DNA of 18,384 nucleotides from CAZPFP01 sp964585895 (GCA_964585895.1 CAZPFP010000009.1:1-18384); one strand, 5' to 3'; counted from the first letter of the stretch, positions 6,887 to 14,170 are shown. Numbers and translations are program-made. Notes: generated by a model not told the origin, from the letters alone.

Positions 6887-7873
6887 TTACTTTTTTTCCC
6901 AGTGATAGTTCAGTTTTTTACTAAGCCAAAAATCAATCTCTTTTTCTTTAATTAAACCGGCTTTAGCCCCAAATTGGGTCACCGCCGAAGCGCCGTTGAA
7001 AACTCCTAATTTCAAAGCTTTTTCTAATGGCCAGCCCTTGACTAAACCGGCAATCAGTCCCACCCCAAAACCATCACCCGCTCCGGTGGCTTCAATTACT
7101 TTAACTTTTGAACCATCAATGATTAATTTTCCTTTTCCGGGAACGCAGACCTGAGCCCCGTTAATTCCTTCGGTAACCACCGCCATTGTTTTCGGTAAAG
7201 CCAGACCCATTTTGTCAAAGACTTTCTCGTCCACCATAGTCAAACCAAGGAGTTGAGACGCTTCCTCCCGATTAACAATCAAAACATCAAAATTTTGGGC
7301 AATTTCTAAAAGCTTTTTTTCCTGTTTTAATTCTTTTTGACCCGGATTAACAACAATTTTGATATGATTTTTCTTGGCATAAACAGTTAATTCTTTGACT
7401 AAATCTAAGTTACCCTCTAAAGAAGAAAGATAGAACCAGAAGGCGTTAAGATTTTCAAAATCAATGACTGGTTTTTCCAAGCGAGTGCCGCCCCGATAAA
7501 CTAAAATTGTCCGGCCGCCGTCAGGGGCAACGAGAACAGTCGAATAATCTGTCTCTTCGCCTTCAACTTGAACCAGAAAGTGATCATCAACCCTTTCTTT
7601 TTTAATCTCTTGACGAATGATTTTACCGGCAAAATCCCAACCACAGCGAGCCACTACTGCCGCCTTTAAACCCAAACGCGAAAAACCCACGGCCGTATTC
7701 GTCCCTCCCCCGCCAGAACAAAAAATTAATCGTTCAACCTCTGATTTAGCTCCATAGGGAACGGCAATCGCTTTGCCGGTAAAAAACTGGTCAGATTTAA
7801 TCACCTTAATATCTGGCGAAGTCACAAAGGCGTCAAGAACGGCGGAGCCAAAAGAAATGGTATCAAATTTCAT
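6887..7873 (-). CDS. PfkB-family carbohydrate/nucleoside kinase
   Basis: The 328-residue protein has the ribokinase/PfkB fold. The N-terminal glycine signature is at SGGGGTNTAVGFSRLG (53-68); the C-terminal signature ATGAGDGFGVGL (262-273) supplies the anion hole and the catalytic base D267. The residue before ATGAGD is Glu, where family members usually have Asp or Asn. NREEA (201-205) matches the conserved N-x-x-E stretch of the active site. It phosphorylates a sugar or nucleoside hydroxyl with ATP; the substrate cannot be read from motifs. Ribokinase-like, adenosine-kinase-like and 6-phosphofructokinase-like roles all fit. The lower-glycolysis operon and deoC lie close on the same strand but are separated by the convergent M16 gene, so it is its own unit. 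No ribosome site precedes the ATG at 7873. An extended -10 box lies at 7927-7935. Confidence 0.88.
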   Translation of the reverse strand: MKFDTISFGSAVLDAFVTSPDIKVIKSDQFFTGKAIAVPYGAKSEVERLIFCSGGGGTNTAVGFSRLGLKAAVVARCGWDFAGKIIRQEIKKERVDDHFLVQVEGEETDYSTVLVAPDGGRTILVYRGGTRLEKPVIDFENLNAFWFYLSSLEGNLDLVKELTVYAKKNHIKIVVNPGQKELKQEKKLLEIAQNFDVLIVNREEASQLLGLTMVDEKVFDKMGLALPKTMAVVTEGINGAQVCVPGKGKLIIDGSKVKVIEATGAGDGFGVGLIAGLVKGWPLEKALKLGVFNGASAVTQFGAKAGLIKEKEIDFWLSKKLNYHWEKK

Positions 7874-7879
7874 GATTAC

Positions 7880-7908
7880 TTGATTAACAAAACAGTAGAA
7901 CGTATAAT
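7880..7908 (+). promoter_or_regulatory. Sigma70-type promoter of the M16 peptidase gene
   Basis: TTGATT (7880-7885), 17-bp spacer, TATAAT (7903-7908). Predicted transcription start is about 7915, giving a leader of about 65 nt before the ATG at 7982. This gene, unlike the near-leaderless ones, has an AAAGGA ribosome site (7971-7976). Confidence 0.6.
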
Positions 7909-7926
7909 TTCCACGACGTAGATAGA

Positions 7927-7935
7927 ATTATAACA
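7927..7935 (-). promoter_or_regulatory. Extended -10 promoter of the PfkB kinase gene
   Basis: The minus strand reads TGTTATAAT, a perfect extended -10 box. It would give a leader of roughly 45-50 nt before the ATG at 7873. It lies downstream of, and facing, the plus-strand M16 promoter, so the two transcripts overlap in this 108-bp gap. Confidence 0.5.
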
Positions 7936-7981
7936 AAATTAGCACAGGTATCGCTCTAAAGTAAAGCAGTAAAGGAAAAAA

Positions 7982-9262
7982 ATGTCCCCCAACTCTTTAA
8001 AAGAAATCACCAACTTAGAAATTATTAAAGCAAGAGAACCATATCGTTTTGAGCAGACAAGTTTGCCAAACGGCGGAGAACTTTATTTTCAACAAGCAAA
8101 AATTCCCTTTATTCAGTTAGGAATCCTTTTTAAGTTTGGCTCTCGCCAAGATCCTCCTGGAAAAGAGGGGCTCATCCACATGCTAGATCACTTGCTTCCT
8201 AGTAAAACAGAAAAATTTCCTTCTTTTCTAGCCATAAGAGAATACGAAGAAAAACACGGTGTAAGAGCTAATTATGGAGAAATTTCTCTTGACTCTTTTA
8301 GATTATTTGGCTTTTCTCTTAAAGAAGATTTTCCCCATCTTCTCCATCTTCTTTCTCAAATAATCTCCTTTTCTCGATACGGTCCAAAGGATCTAGTCCA
8401 CGAGAAAAAAGTGGTCATTCAAGAACTCCGGAGAAAAATGCTCCCGCAAATACGAAAAGTTTGGAATGAAGTAGGGATAAAAACATTTGGGAACTCTCCT
8501 TTATCTCGAATTGATAACCTTGGCGAGGAGGAAACAATCGCTTCTCTTCATCTTAAAGACATTCAAAAATTCGAAAAACAATATCTCAATCCCCAAAATG
8601 CCGCCTTTATTCTCATCGGTGATTACCAACTAAATGAGATAAAAAATCTTTTAACAGAAACTTTTCCTCCAAAAAGAGGTCGATTAATAGCTCTCCGGTC
8701 AATTTTTCTTCCTTCGCCTAGTGAGCTTCGCTCAGAGTATTCTAAAAAGGCGCTGGGAATTAAAGGAGAAACACAAACTGAATTAGAATGGTCTTTCTCT
8801 TTCTCCAGTAGTGAATTTTTTAAGCTCTGCGATATTGCCCTTTGGTCATTAAAAAGAAAGCTGACCGCTGAACTGCGGGAGAAAAGAGATTGGACCTATG
8901 AAATTAAATATAACTGGAGACGTTTGAAAGATTTGGGCGGTGGGTGGATTACCACTCTTATCTCTCCAGGTCACGAAAAAGAAACAGAAAAAATATTTTG
9001 GCAAGTTGTAAAAGAAGTAGCCAGTGATACTCGACTGTTTAAAACCTATCAACAAATGATTCTCAAATCTCTACTTGCCATTGACGCCAGCTACAATGCT
9101 ACTCTTATGTACGGATTAGATTCTATCCCCGTTGAAGAAAAAATCCCTCTTCTAATGGAAACTTATCAAAAGACAGCTGCTCTAACATTTCAATCATTTC
9201 AAAGCTTTTTTAAAAATTATCTTTCGCCGGATCGAACTCACCTAACCATCTTTAGACCATGA
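7982..9262 (+). CDS. M16-family zinc peptidase-like protein with HxxDH motif
   Basis: The 426-residue length fits single-subunit bacterial M16B peptidases, which bind zinc through an inverted HxxEH motif plus a Glu about 77 residues on. Here the motif is H66-M-L-D69-H70, with Asp replacing the catalytic Glu. The third zinc ligand is present at the expected spacing as E148 (VIQELRR). The C-terminal half has LREKRDWTYEIK (298-309), matching the conserved Arg/Tyr pair (R299, Y306) that positions substrate. Zinc binding therefore looks preserved while the general base is altered, so activity may be reduced, changed or lost. No signal peptide is visible, so it is probably cytoplasmic. M16B genes often come in active/inactive pairs; no partner is in this window. 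AAAGGA lies 5 nt before the ATG. Its stop overlaps the convergent fba gene by 11 nt. Confidence 0.88.
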   Translation: MSPNSLKEITNLEIIKAREPYRFEQTSLPNGGELYFQQAKIPFIQLGILFKFGSRQDPPGKEGLIHMLDHLLPSKTEKFPSFLAIREYEEKHGVRANYGEISLDSFRLFGFSLKEDFPHLLHLLSQIISFSRYGPKDLVHEKKVVIQELRRKMLPQIRKVWNEVGIKTFGNSPLSRIDNLGEEETIASLHLKDIQKFEKQYLNPQNAAFILIGDYQLNEIKNLLTETFPPKRGRLIALRSIFLPSPSELRSEYSKKALGIKGETQTELEWSFSFSSSEFFKLCDIALWSLKRKLTAELREKRDWTYEIKYNWRRLKDLGGGWITTLISPGHEKETEKIFWQVVKEVASDTRLFKTYQQMILKSLLAIDASYNATLMYGLDSIPVEEKIPLLMETYQKTAALTFQSFQSFFKNYLSPDRTHLTIFRP

Positions 9263-10121
9263 AGTTAGCTTTGTTGGTGCTTCCAAAAAGCTGAATTTTT
9301 TCCTCGACCACCTTCTGAACGGCAGCCATCACCGGCGGCATGATTTTGTAAATAGCCACTTCTTCAGAACCCTTAAGAACATTTTCTAAAGTCTCCTTAT
9401 AAGCAATTCGAAGTTCGGTATTAACATTAACTTTGACCACCCTGCCAATAGTAACCGCTTTTTTAATATCTTCTTCAACTAAACCCGAGCCGCCATGAAG
9501 GGAAAGAAAGCAAGGTAACTTTTCGGCGATAATTTTTAAGCGCTCCAAATCAAGCCTGGGAGGTTGAGGATAAGTGCCGTGAAGATTGCCCACAAAAGCC
9601 GCTAAAATATCCACGCCTGTTTGTTTAACAAAATCAGCCGCCTTTTCCGGGTCAGTATAATTACCGCTGGCTTGGACTGATTCAGCCTCTTCCTGATGAG
9701 GGGTAGAGTTACCTAAAATTTTATCAATTTCTCCTTCAACCAAAACTCCTTTTTGGTGAGCCTGTTCAACTACCGCCTTAGTGATTTTGACATTCTCTTC
9801 ATAAGGCAATTTTGAACCATCAAAATGAACCAGGCTGAAACCAGCCTCAATCGCTTGTTGGCATTCTTCCAAACCAGGACCATGGTCAAGATTAGTCAGA
9901 ATTGTTAAACCCGTCTCCTGACGAAAATTCTCAACCACATCTAAAAAATTTTTCATCCCAAAATGTTGGATTTCACCAGCCGAGGTTTCAATAATCACTG
10001 GCGATTGTTGAGTTTTGGCCGCTTCAACCACCGCTTTAACCAATTCCAGATTGCCGGCGTTAAAAGCCCCAAGGGCATAACCTTCACTCTTAGCTTTATT
10101 TAAAATTTCTTGGGCAATCAT
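9252..10121 (-). CDS. fba: Class II fructose-bisphosphate aldolase
   Basis: The 289-residue cytoplasmic enzyme reversibly cleaves fructose-1,6-bisphosphate into dihydroxyacetone phosphate and glyceraldehyde-3-phosphate using zinc. Visible signatures: AFNAGNLE (19-26), LDHG with catalytic D79 and zinc ligand H80, FDGSKLPYEEN (100-110), GEID (130-133), GNLHGTYP with zinc ligand H181, SLHGGSG with zinc ligand H209, and the phosphate-binding KVNVNTELR (230-238). The length matches the family. Tagatose-bisphosphate aldolases share these motifs, but the glycolytic neighbours favour the fructose substrate. It is the last gene of the six-gene operon, its ATG overlapping the deoC stop by 4 nt, with AAAGGAG placed seven bases upstream. 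Its 3' end overlaps the M16 gene. Confidence 0.93.
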   Translation of the reverse strand: MIAQEILNKAKSEGYALGAFNAGNLELVKAVVEAAKTQQSPVIIETSAGEIQHFGMKNFLDVVENFRQETGLTILTNLDHGPGLEECQQAIEAGFSLVHFDGSKLPYEENVKITKAVVEQAHQKGVLVEGEIDKILGNSTPHQEEAESVQASGNYTDPEKAADFVKQTGVDILAAFVGNLHGTYPQPPRLDLERLKIIAEKLPCFLSLHGGSGLVEEDIKKAVTIGRVVKVNVNTELRIAYKETLENVLKGSEEVAIYKIMPPVMAAVQKVVEEKIQLFGSTNKANFMV

Positions 10122-10783
10122 TTTTTCGCTCCTTTAATAATCTCCACGGCTCTTGAAGTCCCAATCCTATCCGCACCTTTTTCAATAAAAGCCACGGCCT
10201 GCTGATAAGTACGAATGCCCCCCGCCACTTTTACTTTTATTTTATCTTCCACCGCTTCCCTGATTAACTCCACGTCTTTTAAACTCGCCCCTCTTAATCC
10301 CCAACCAGAATTGGTTTTAACAAAATCAGCGCCTGATTGAAAAACTAGCTGACTTGCTTTTTTAATCTCTTCATCAGTTAATAAGCTCGTTTCAATAATA
10401 AACTTCACCAAAACGTTACTTCTAATATTTTTGGCAGCAGTAATAATTGCTTCCATTTCCGCTAAAACTTGGTTTTCTTGGCCACTTTTAAATAAACCAA
10501 TATTCATGGAAACATCCATCTCGTCGGCGCCTTTTTTGGCCGCATCAATGGCCGCCAAAACCTTAATATTTTGACTATCCTGACCTAAAGGAAAACTAAT
10601 CACCGTGCCTATAATTCCGCCCGTTATTAATTCTCTAGCCAAAGGCACATAACATTGATTAACAAAAGCAGAGTGGAGTTGATATTTTTTTACTTTTTGG
10701 CAAAGCGCTTTGATATCTTCAGCGGTCGCGTCCGGATGATGATTAGCTAAATCCAGATATTTTGCCAACTCCTTTTTCTTCAT
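10118..10783 (-). CDS. deoC: Deoxyribose-phosphate aldolase
   Basis: This 221-residue TIM-barrel class I aldolase splits 2-deoxyribose-5-phosphate into acetaldehyde and glyceraldehyde-3-phosphate. The catalytic residues are in place: D90 in DEMDVSMNIG, the Schiff-base lysine K156 in FVKTNSG, and K185 in KVAGGIRT. The N-terminal signature, usually DHTLLKPDAT, reads DLANHHPDAT here; the Asp (D11) is kept but the HTLLK part is replaced. It sits between gap and fba with 4-nt ATGA overlaps on both sides and has a GGAGGG ribosome site about five bases upstream. Its product glyceraldehyde-3-phosphate is the substrate of gap and tpiA in the same operon, so it links deoxynucleoside breakdown to lower glycolysis. 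Confidence 0.93.
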   Translation of the reverse strand: MKKKELAKYLDLANHHPDATAEDIKALCQKVKKYQLHSAFVNQCYVPLARELITGGIIGTVISFPLGQDSQNIKVLAAIDAAKKGADEMDVSMNIGLFKSGQENQVLAEMEAIITAAKNIRSNVLVKFIIETSLLTDEEIKKASQLVFQSGADFVKTNSGWGLRGASLKDVELIREAVEDKIKVKVAGGIRTYQQAVAFIEKGADRIGTSRAVEIIKGAKK

Positions 10784-11805
10784 CTTTTCCCTCCGCCCAC
10801 CAAAATCACTTCTTCAATCAAGCGGCAACAATAACCCCATTCATTGTCATACCAAGCAACTACTTTAACCAAATCATGGTCCACGACTCTCGTAAGATTA
10901 AGATCAACAATGGCAGAAGCGGTAGTGCCTAAAATATCGGTGGAAACCAGCGACTCCTCAGTCACTTCCACAATGCCTTTATATCTCCCCTTAGCCGCTT
11001 TCTTAAAAACATTATTTATTTCCTCAACGGTTGTTCTTTTGGTCACCAAAAAAACAAAATCGGAAAGCGACCCACAAGCCACCGGCACTCGATAAGCTAA
11101 ACCATCAAAGAGTCCAGCGAGTTCCGGCATCACTCTCACTGTTGCTCGAGCCGCCCCCGTCGTCGTGGGGACAATGTTAATGGCCGCTGCTCTTGCCCGC
11201 CGCAAGCTTTTATGAGAACCGTCAACTAGTTCCTGATTTGAGGTATAGGCATGAATGGTACTCATCATGGCTTTTTCAATGCCAAAATTCTCCCAGATAA
11301 TTTTGGTCACCGGCGCCACACAATTGGTGGTGCAAGAAGTATTATTAACCACTGTTCCCCGGTATTTATCTTCATTAACGCCAATCACAAAAGAAGGCGT
11401 GTCTTCTGAAGGGGCGGAAATAACCACTTTTTGGGCGCCGCCAAGAACATGTTTTTTGGCATCAATCCCTTTGGTAAAAACCCCGGTCGCTTCAATCACC
11501 ACCTCAACTTTATATTTTTCCCAGCGAATTTTGGCTGGCTCTCTTTGAGCTAAAACCGGAATTCTTTCTTTACCAAAAACAAAAGCGCCAATTTCGTCTT
11601 CTTTTTTCTTAGTTTCAACTTTGAAATTCTCCTTAAAGCGACCATAAACCGAATCATACCTCAGCATGTGGGCCCAGCCATGAATATCCATACTCCCCGA
11701 AGTATTAATGGCCACAATCTTGACTTTGTTCTTGTAGTGAGTTCTGGCCACTCGGAAGGCAATCCGACCAATTCTGCCAAAACCATTAATGGCGACGTTT
11801 AACAT
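10780..11805 (-). CDS. gap: Glyceraldehyde-3-phosphate dehydrogenase
   Basis: The 341-residue phosphorylating dehydrogenase converts glyceraldehyde-3-phosphate, NAD(P)+ and phosphate to 1,3-bisphosphoglycerate. The Rossmann motif is NGFGRIGR (7-14). The catalytic motif is SCTTNC with nucleophile C158, assisted by H185 in STIHAYT. Substrate and phosphate sites PTTTGAA and WYDNEWGY are intact. After VAIN (31-34) the residue is Thr35, followed by SGSMD; NAD-specific enzymes have Asp at this place to exclude NADP, so dual or NADP preference is possible. Its start overlaps the pgk stop by 20 nt and AAAGGA lies about seven bases before the ATG. The end overlaps deoC by 4 nt. Confidence 0.96.
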   Translation of the reverse strand: MLNVAINGFGRIGRIAFRVARTHYKNKVKIVAINTSGSMDIHGWAHMLRYDSVYGRFKENFKVETKKKEDEIGAFVFGKERIPVLAQREPAKIRWEKYKVEVVIEATGVFTKGIDAKKHVLGGAQKVVISAPSEDTPSFVIGVNEDKYRGTVVNNTSCTTNCVAPVTKIIWENFGIEKAMMSTIHAYTSNQELVDGSHKSLRRARAAAINIVPTTTGAARATVRVMPELAGLFDGLAYRVPVACGSLSDFVFLVTKRTTVEEINNVFKKAAKGRYKGIVEVTEESLVSTDILGTTASAIVDLNLTRVVDHDLVKVVAWYDNEWGYCCRLIEEVILVGGGKR

Positions 11806-12850
11806 CTTTCGTTCCTTTCTGAATCGCTTCTATGCCTGGTAAAGTGCCATCTGCTAAAAAAGTCAGCATGGCGCTGCCCCCAGAGGAAATATAGTCAATC
11901 TTATCTACCAAGCCAAATTTAGTTAAGGCCGCTTCCGTATCTCCTCCGCCAACGACGGTATAAGCACCACTATTCACCACGGCTTGGGCAATTCTTTTTG
12001 TCCCCTGATTAAAATCTTCTTTCTCATAAGCCCCCATCGGACCGCTCCAAATAATTGTTCCCGCTTTGGCAATAATTTCTTCAAATTCTTTAACTGATTC
12101 CATGGTAATGTCTTCCCCGCTGCGCTTCAAGTAACCGCTAACCTTCTTTCGCTTTACAAACTTAGGAAAACCGTCATAAAGAACTAATTTACCACCCACT
12201 AAAATATAATCAGCCCAGCCAATCATTCTTTTGGCTCCTTCAATTTTACTGTATTTAACTCCACCTAAAATAACCACCACTGGGCGGCGCGGTTTTTCTA
12301 AAACATTACTCAAAGTTTCAACTTCCTCAAGCAAATCTAACCCCGCGGCTGAAGGAAGAAAACAAGGCAGACTAACCACTGAAGCATGACGCCGGTGAGA
12401 AACCGAAAAGTTATCATTAATATAAACTTCCGCTAAGGAAGCTAAATTTTGGGCAAAGGGCTTATCATTTCTTTCTTCTCGGGCATCAAATCTTAAATTT
12501 TCCAAGAGCAAAATCTTGCCTGGCTTAAGCTCTTTAACCGCTCGTTCAGTTCTTTTACCTAAAACTTGAGTTGATAAACGCACCTCTTTATCCAGAAGCA
12601 AGCTTAATTTCTCGGCGACCGACTTTAAACTTAAACCCTTAACCGCTTTCCCACCCGGACGATCAAGGTGAGCAATAATAATAATCTTTGCTTTTTGGGA
12701 AATTAAATAGTTGATCGTTTCCAAAGAATCTTCAATCCGGGTAATATCAGCCACCCGCCCATCCTGACTAAGAGGGACGTCATAATCGGCTCGAAGGAGA
12801 ACTGTTTTCTTAGCTAAATCAAAGTCTTTAACACTGGGCAGTTTTATCAT
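11786..12850 (-). CDS. pgk: Phosphoglycerate kinase, shortened form
   Basis: This enzyme transfers phosphate from 1,3-bisphosphoglycerate to ADP. At 354 residues it is about 40 shorter than typical bacterial forms (390-400). Motifs: LLRADYDVPL (18-27), DITRIEDSLETI with the catalytic Arg R38, HLDRP (61-65), LENLRF (116-121), SHRRHAS (151-157), GGVKYSKIEG (196-205), WSGPMG (268-273), GGGDTEAA (301-308) and ISSGGSAMLTFLADG. The nucleotide-binding loop is one residue shorter than the usual GGAKVSDKI. Most missing length lies between the WADYILVGG strand (212-220) and WSGPMG, in the C-terminal nucleotide domain. The active-site residues needed for catalysis remain. The start overlaps the LOG-family gene by 4 nt and the end overlaps gap by 20 nt. 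Confidence 0.94.
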   Translation of the reverse strand: MIKLPSVKDFDLAKKTVLLRADYDVPLSQDGRVADITRIEDSLETINYLISQKAKIIIIAHLDRPGGKAVKGLSLKSVAEKLSLLLDKEVRLSTQVLGKRTERAVKELKPGKILLLENLRFDAREERNDKPFAQNLASLAEVYINDNFSVSHRRHASVVSLPCFLPSAAGLDLLEEVETLSNVLEKPRRPVVVILGGVKYSKIEGAKRMIGWADYILVGGKLVLYDGFPKFVKRKKVSGYLKRSGEDITMESVKEFEEIIAKAGTIIWSGPMGAYEKEDFNQGTKRIAQAVVNSGAYTVVGGGDTEAALTKFGLVDKIDYISSGGSAMLTFLADGTLPGIEAIQKGTKDVKRRH

Positions 12851-13404
12851 TTCTTGGCTTTTTCTTTCTTAATCTTTTCAACCACTTCTCTCACCAACTC
12901 CACCGGGTCCTTATCAAAAATCACTTTTCTCTTCCCTTTTTTAGCAACCTCTAAAATCCGCTTGATTTCATCGGCCACTCCACCGGAGCCCTCCAAAATC
13001 CCCACAATTTCGTTCTCTTCATAAGCAACCGTAAACTCATTAAGGGTCCCAATTCGACCATCAATGATAATGGTGGCATCGCTACTCCGCACCATTAAAA
13101 GATTTCGTCCGGCATAACCGGCTTCAGTATAGATAATGTGGTCAAAAACTTTTGGACTCATTGGTAAACGAAATTTCTTTTTATGCTCAATTTCAGTACC
13201 GGCAGGAGAGAAACCAATATTAGAACCACCGGCTTCTTTGGCCGCTAAAGCCGCCTCATAGGGAACGCCAGTGGTTGCCCCGGTAATCAAAACATGACCT
13301 TTTTTAGCCACTTCTTTACCCACTTGCCTAGCTAAAGGATAGGCTTTTTGAACATGCTTGCCCATAGACCCTCCAGAAATACAAATTTTAAACTGTTTTT
13401 TCAT
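12847..13404 (-). CDS. LOG-family (SLOG fold) nucleotide-binding protein, TIGR00725-like
   Basis: The 185-residue protein has the Rossmann-like fold of lysine-decarboxylase-like/LOG proteins: ISGGSMG (9-15), LITGATTGVPYEAALAAKEAGG (39-60), AGRNLLMVRSSDATIIIDG and the region DGRIGTLNEF. In LOG phosphoribohydrolases, which release cytokinin-type bases from nucleotide monophosphates, the matching motif is PGGxGTxxE; here PGG is replaced by DGR while GTLNE is kept. It therefore probably binds a nucleotide or sugar phosphate, but the reaction is uncertain. The C-terminus is Lys-rich and coiled. It lies between tpiA (17-nt overlap) and pgk (4-nt ATGA overlap) and has GGAGG six bases before its ATG, so it is made with the glycolytic enzymes. 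This suggests a metabolic or regulatory link, inferred only from position. Confidence 0.8.
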   Translation of the reverse strand: MKKQFKICISGGSMGKHVQKAYPLARQVGKEVAKKGHVLITGATTGVPYEAALAAKEAGGSNIGFSPAGTEIEHKKKFRLPMSPKVFDHIIYTEAGYAGRNLLMVRSSDATIIIDGRIGTLNEFTVAYEENEIVGILEGSGGVADEIKRILEVAKKGKRKVIFDKDPVELVREVVEKIKKEKAKK

Positions 13405-14047
13405 TAAAGCCTCCGGCTAAATCTAATAATTCTTTTTCAGGATTTTTAGCCAAAACCACGTCAGTCGCCACTAAAATTCCTTTGGCTCCCAATTTTAGAG
13501 CGGCCTTAACATCCTTTTGAGAATGAATCCCCGCCCCCACCAAAACTGGTACTTCCTTGATTGCCCTGACAAAATCTCTAATCACCTCTGGTTTAACCGA
13601 AGAAACAGAAGCTACCTGACTGCCGATAAACTCGGGTGGCTCATAGGCAATAAAATTCGGTCTCGCTTCAATAATTTGTTTTGCCTCTTCAAGATTGTCT
13701 GAACAAACCAAAGTTTTTATCTCCAGAGTCTGACAGCGTTTAATTGTTTCCTTAATCACTTCAACCGGCAGTTTATTCTCTGAATGATTAAGAAGGGTGC
13801 CTTTGGCGCCAGCCGCGGCCACGGCTTGGGGAAGAATCTGACCCGTATTGGGACCAAAATCAATATCATCAACATGTTGAGCCCAAACTTCAAATCCCTG
13901 ACTAGTCAAACGGAAAACATCAGCAACCTGAACAACAGAAATAACAATCACTGAAGTTTTTTCATTCACCAGCTGACAAACTTTGGCTAACTTAACTGCC
14001 TCTTCACCTGTTCCCTGCTGATAAGTTTTAAAATTAACAAAAATCAT
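13388..14047 (-). CDS. tpiA: Triosephosphate isomerase, archaeal-type
   Basis: The enzyme interconverts dihydroxyacetone phosphate and glyceraldehyde-3-phosphate. From the chosen ATG it has 219 residues, the length of archaeal TIMs rather than the roughly 250 of bacterial ones. It opens with MIFVNFKTYQ (active-site N5 and K7); the catalytic His is H88 in LLNHSENKLP, the catalytic base E136 in YEPPEFIG, and the phosphate loop is GAGIHSQKD. The frame stays open upstream to an ATG at 14188, but that 47-residue extension has no family similarity and crosses a strong plus-strand promoter. An ATG at 14092 is another option. I chose 14047 because the family sequence begins there and GGAAG lies four bases before it. 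It is the first gene of the six-gene glycolytic operon. Confidence 0.9.
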   Translation of the reverse strand: MIFVNFKTYQQGTGEEAVKLAKVCQLVNEKTSVIVISVVQVADVFRLTSQGFEVWAQHVDDIDFGPNTGQILPQAVAAAGAKGTLLNHSENKLPVEVIKETIKRCQTLEIKTLVCSDNLEEAKQIIEARPNFIAYEPPEFIGSQVASVSSVKPEVIRDFVRAIKEVPVLVGAGIHSQKDVKAALKLGAKGILVATDVVLAKNPEKELLDLAGGFNEKTV

Positions 14048-14122
14048 TCTTCTTCCATCATAGATAATTACCTTTCTTTCTTCAACTGCCATCTTAAAAA
14101 TTGCCTTACTATTAATCGGATA

Positions 14123-14151
14123 TTGACAAATTATGGGACATGCTATACAAT
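14123..14151 (+). promoter_or_regulatory. Strong sigma70-type promoter of the Trp-rich protein gene
   Basis: TTGACA (14123-14128), exactly 17 bp, TACAAT (14146-14151). The -35 is a perfect consensus and the -10 differs at one position; an alternative TGCTATACA register also fits an extended -10. Predicted transcription start is near 14158, leaving a leader of about 150 nt before the GTG at 14308. It is the best-matching promoter in the window. Confidence 0.7.
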
Positions 14152-14159
14152 TTGGCCAA
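14130..14159 (-). promoter_or_regulatory. Candidate promoter of the glycolytic operon
   Basis: On the minus strand TTGGCC (14159-14154) is followed after 18 bp by CATAAT (14135-14130), which would give a leader of about 75 nt before tpiA. The match is moderate. It interleaves face to face with the plus-strand promoter at 14123-14151, so if both are real they must compete. Confidence 0.35.
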
Positions 14160-14170
14160 CTTAAAAATTT

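Noticed and set aside
10844..11548. Plus-strand open frames opposite gap
   Set aside because: They are antisense shadows of a strongly conserved gene.
12847..13404. Lysine decarboxylase
   Set aside because: The name is a historic misannotation of LOG proteins; this protein has no PLP site and the fold motifs are nucleotide-binding.
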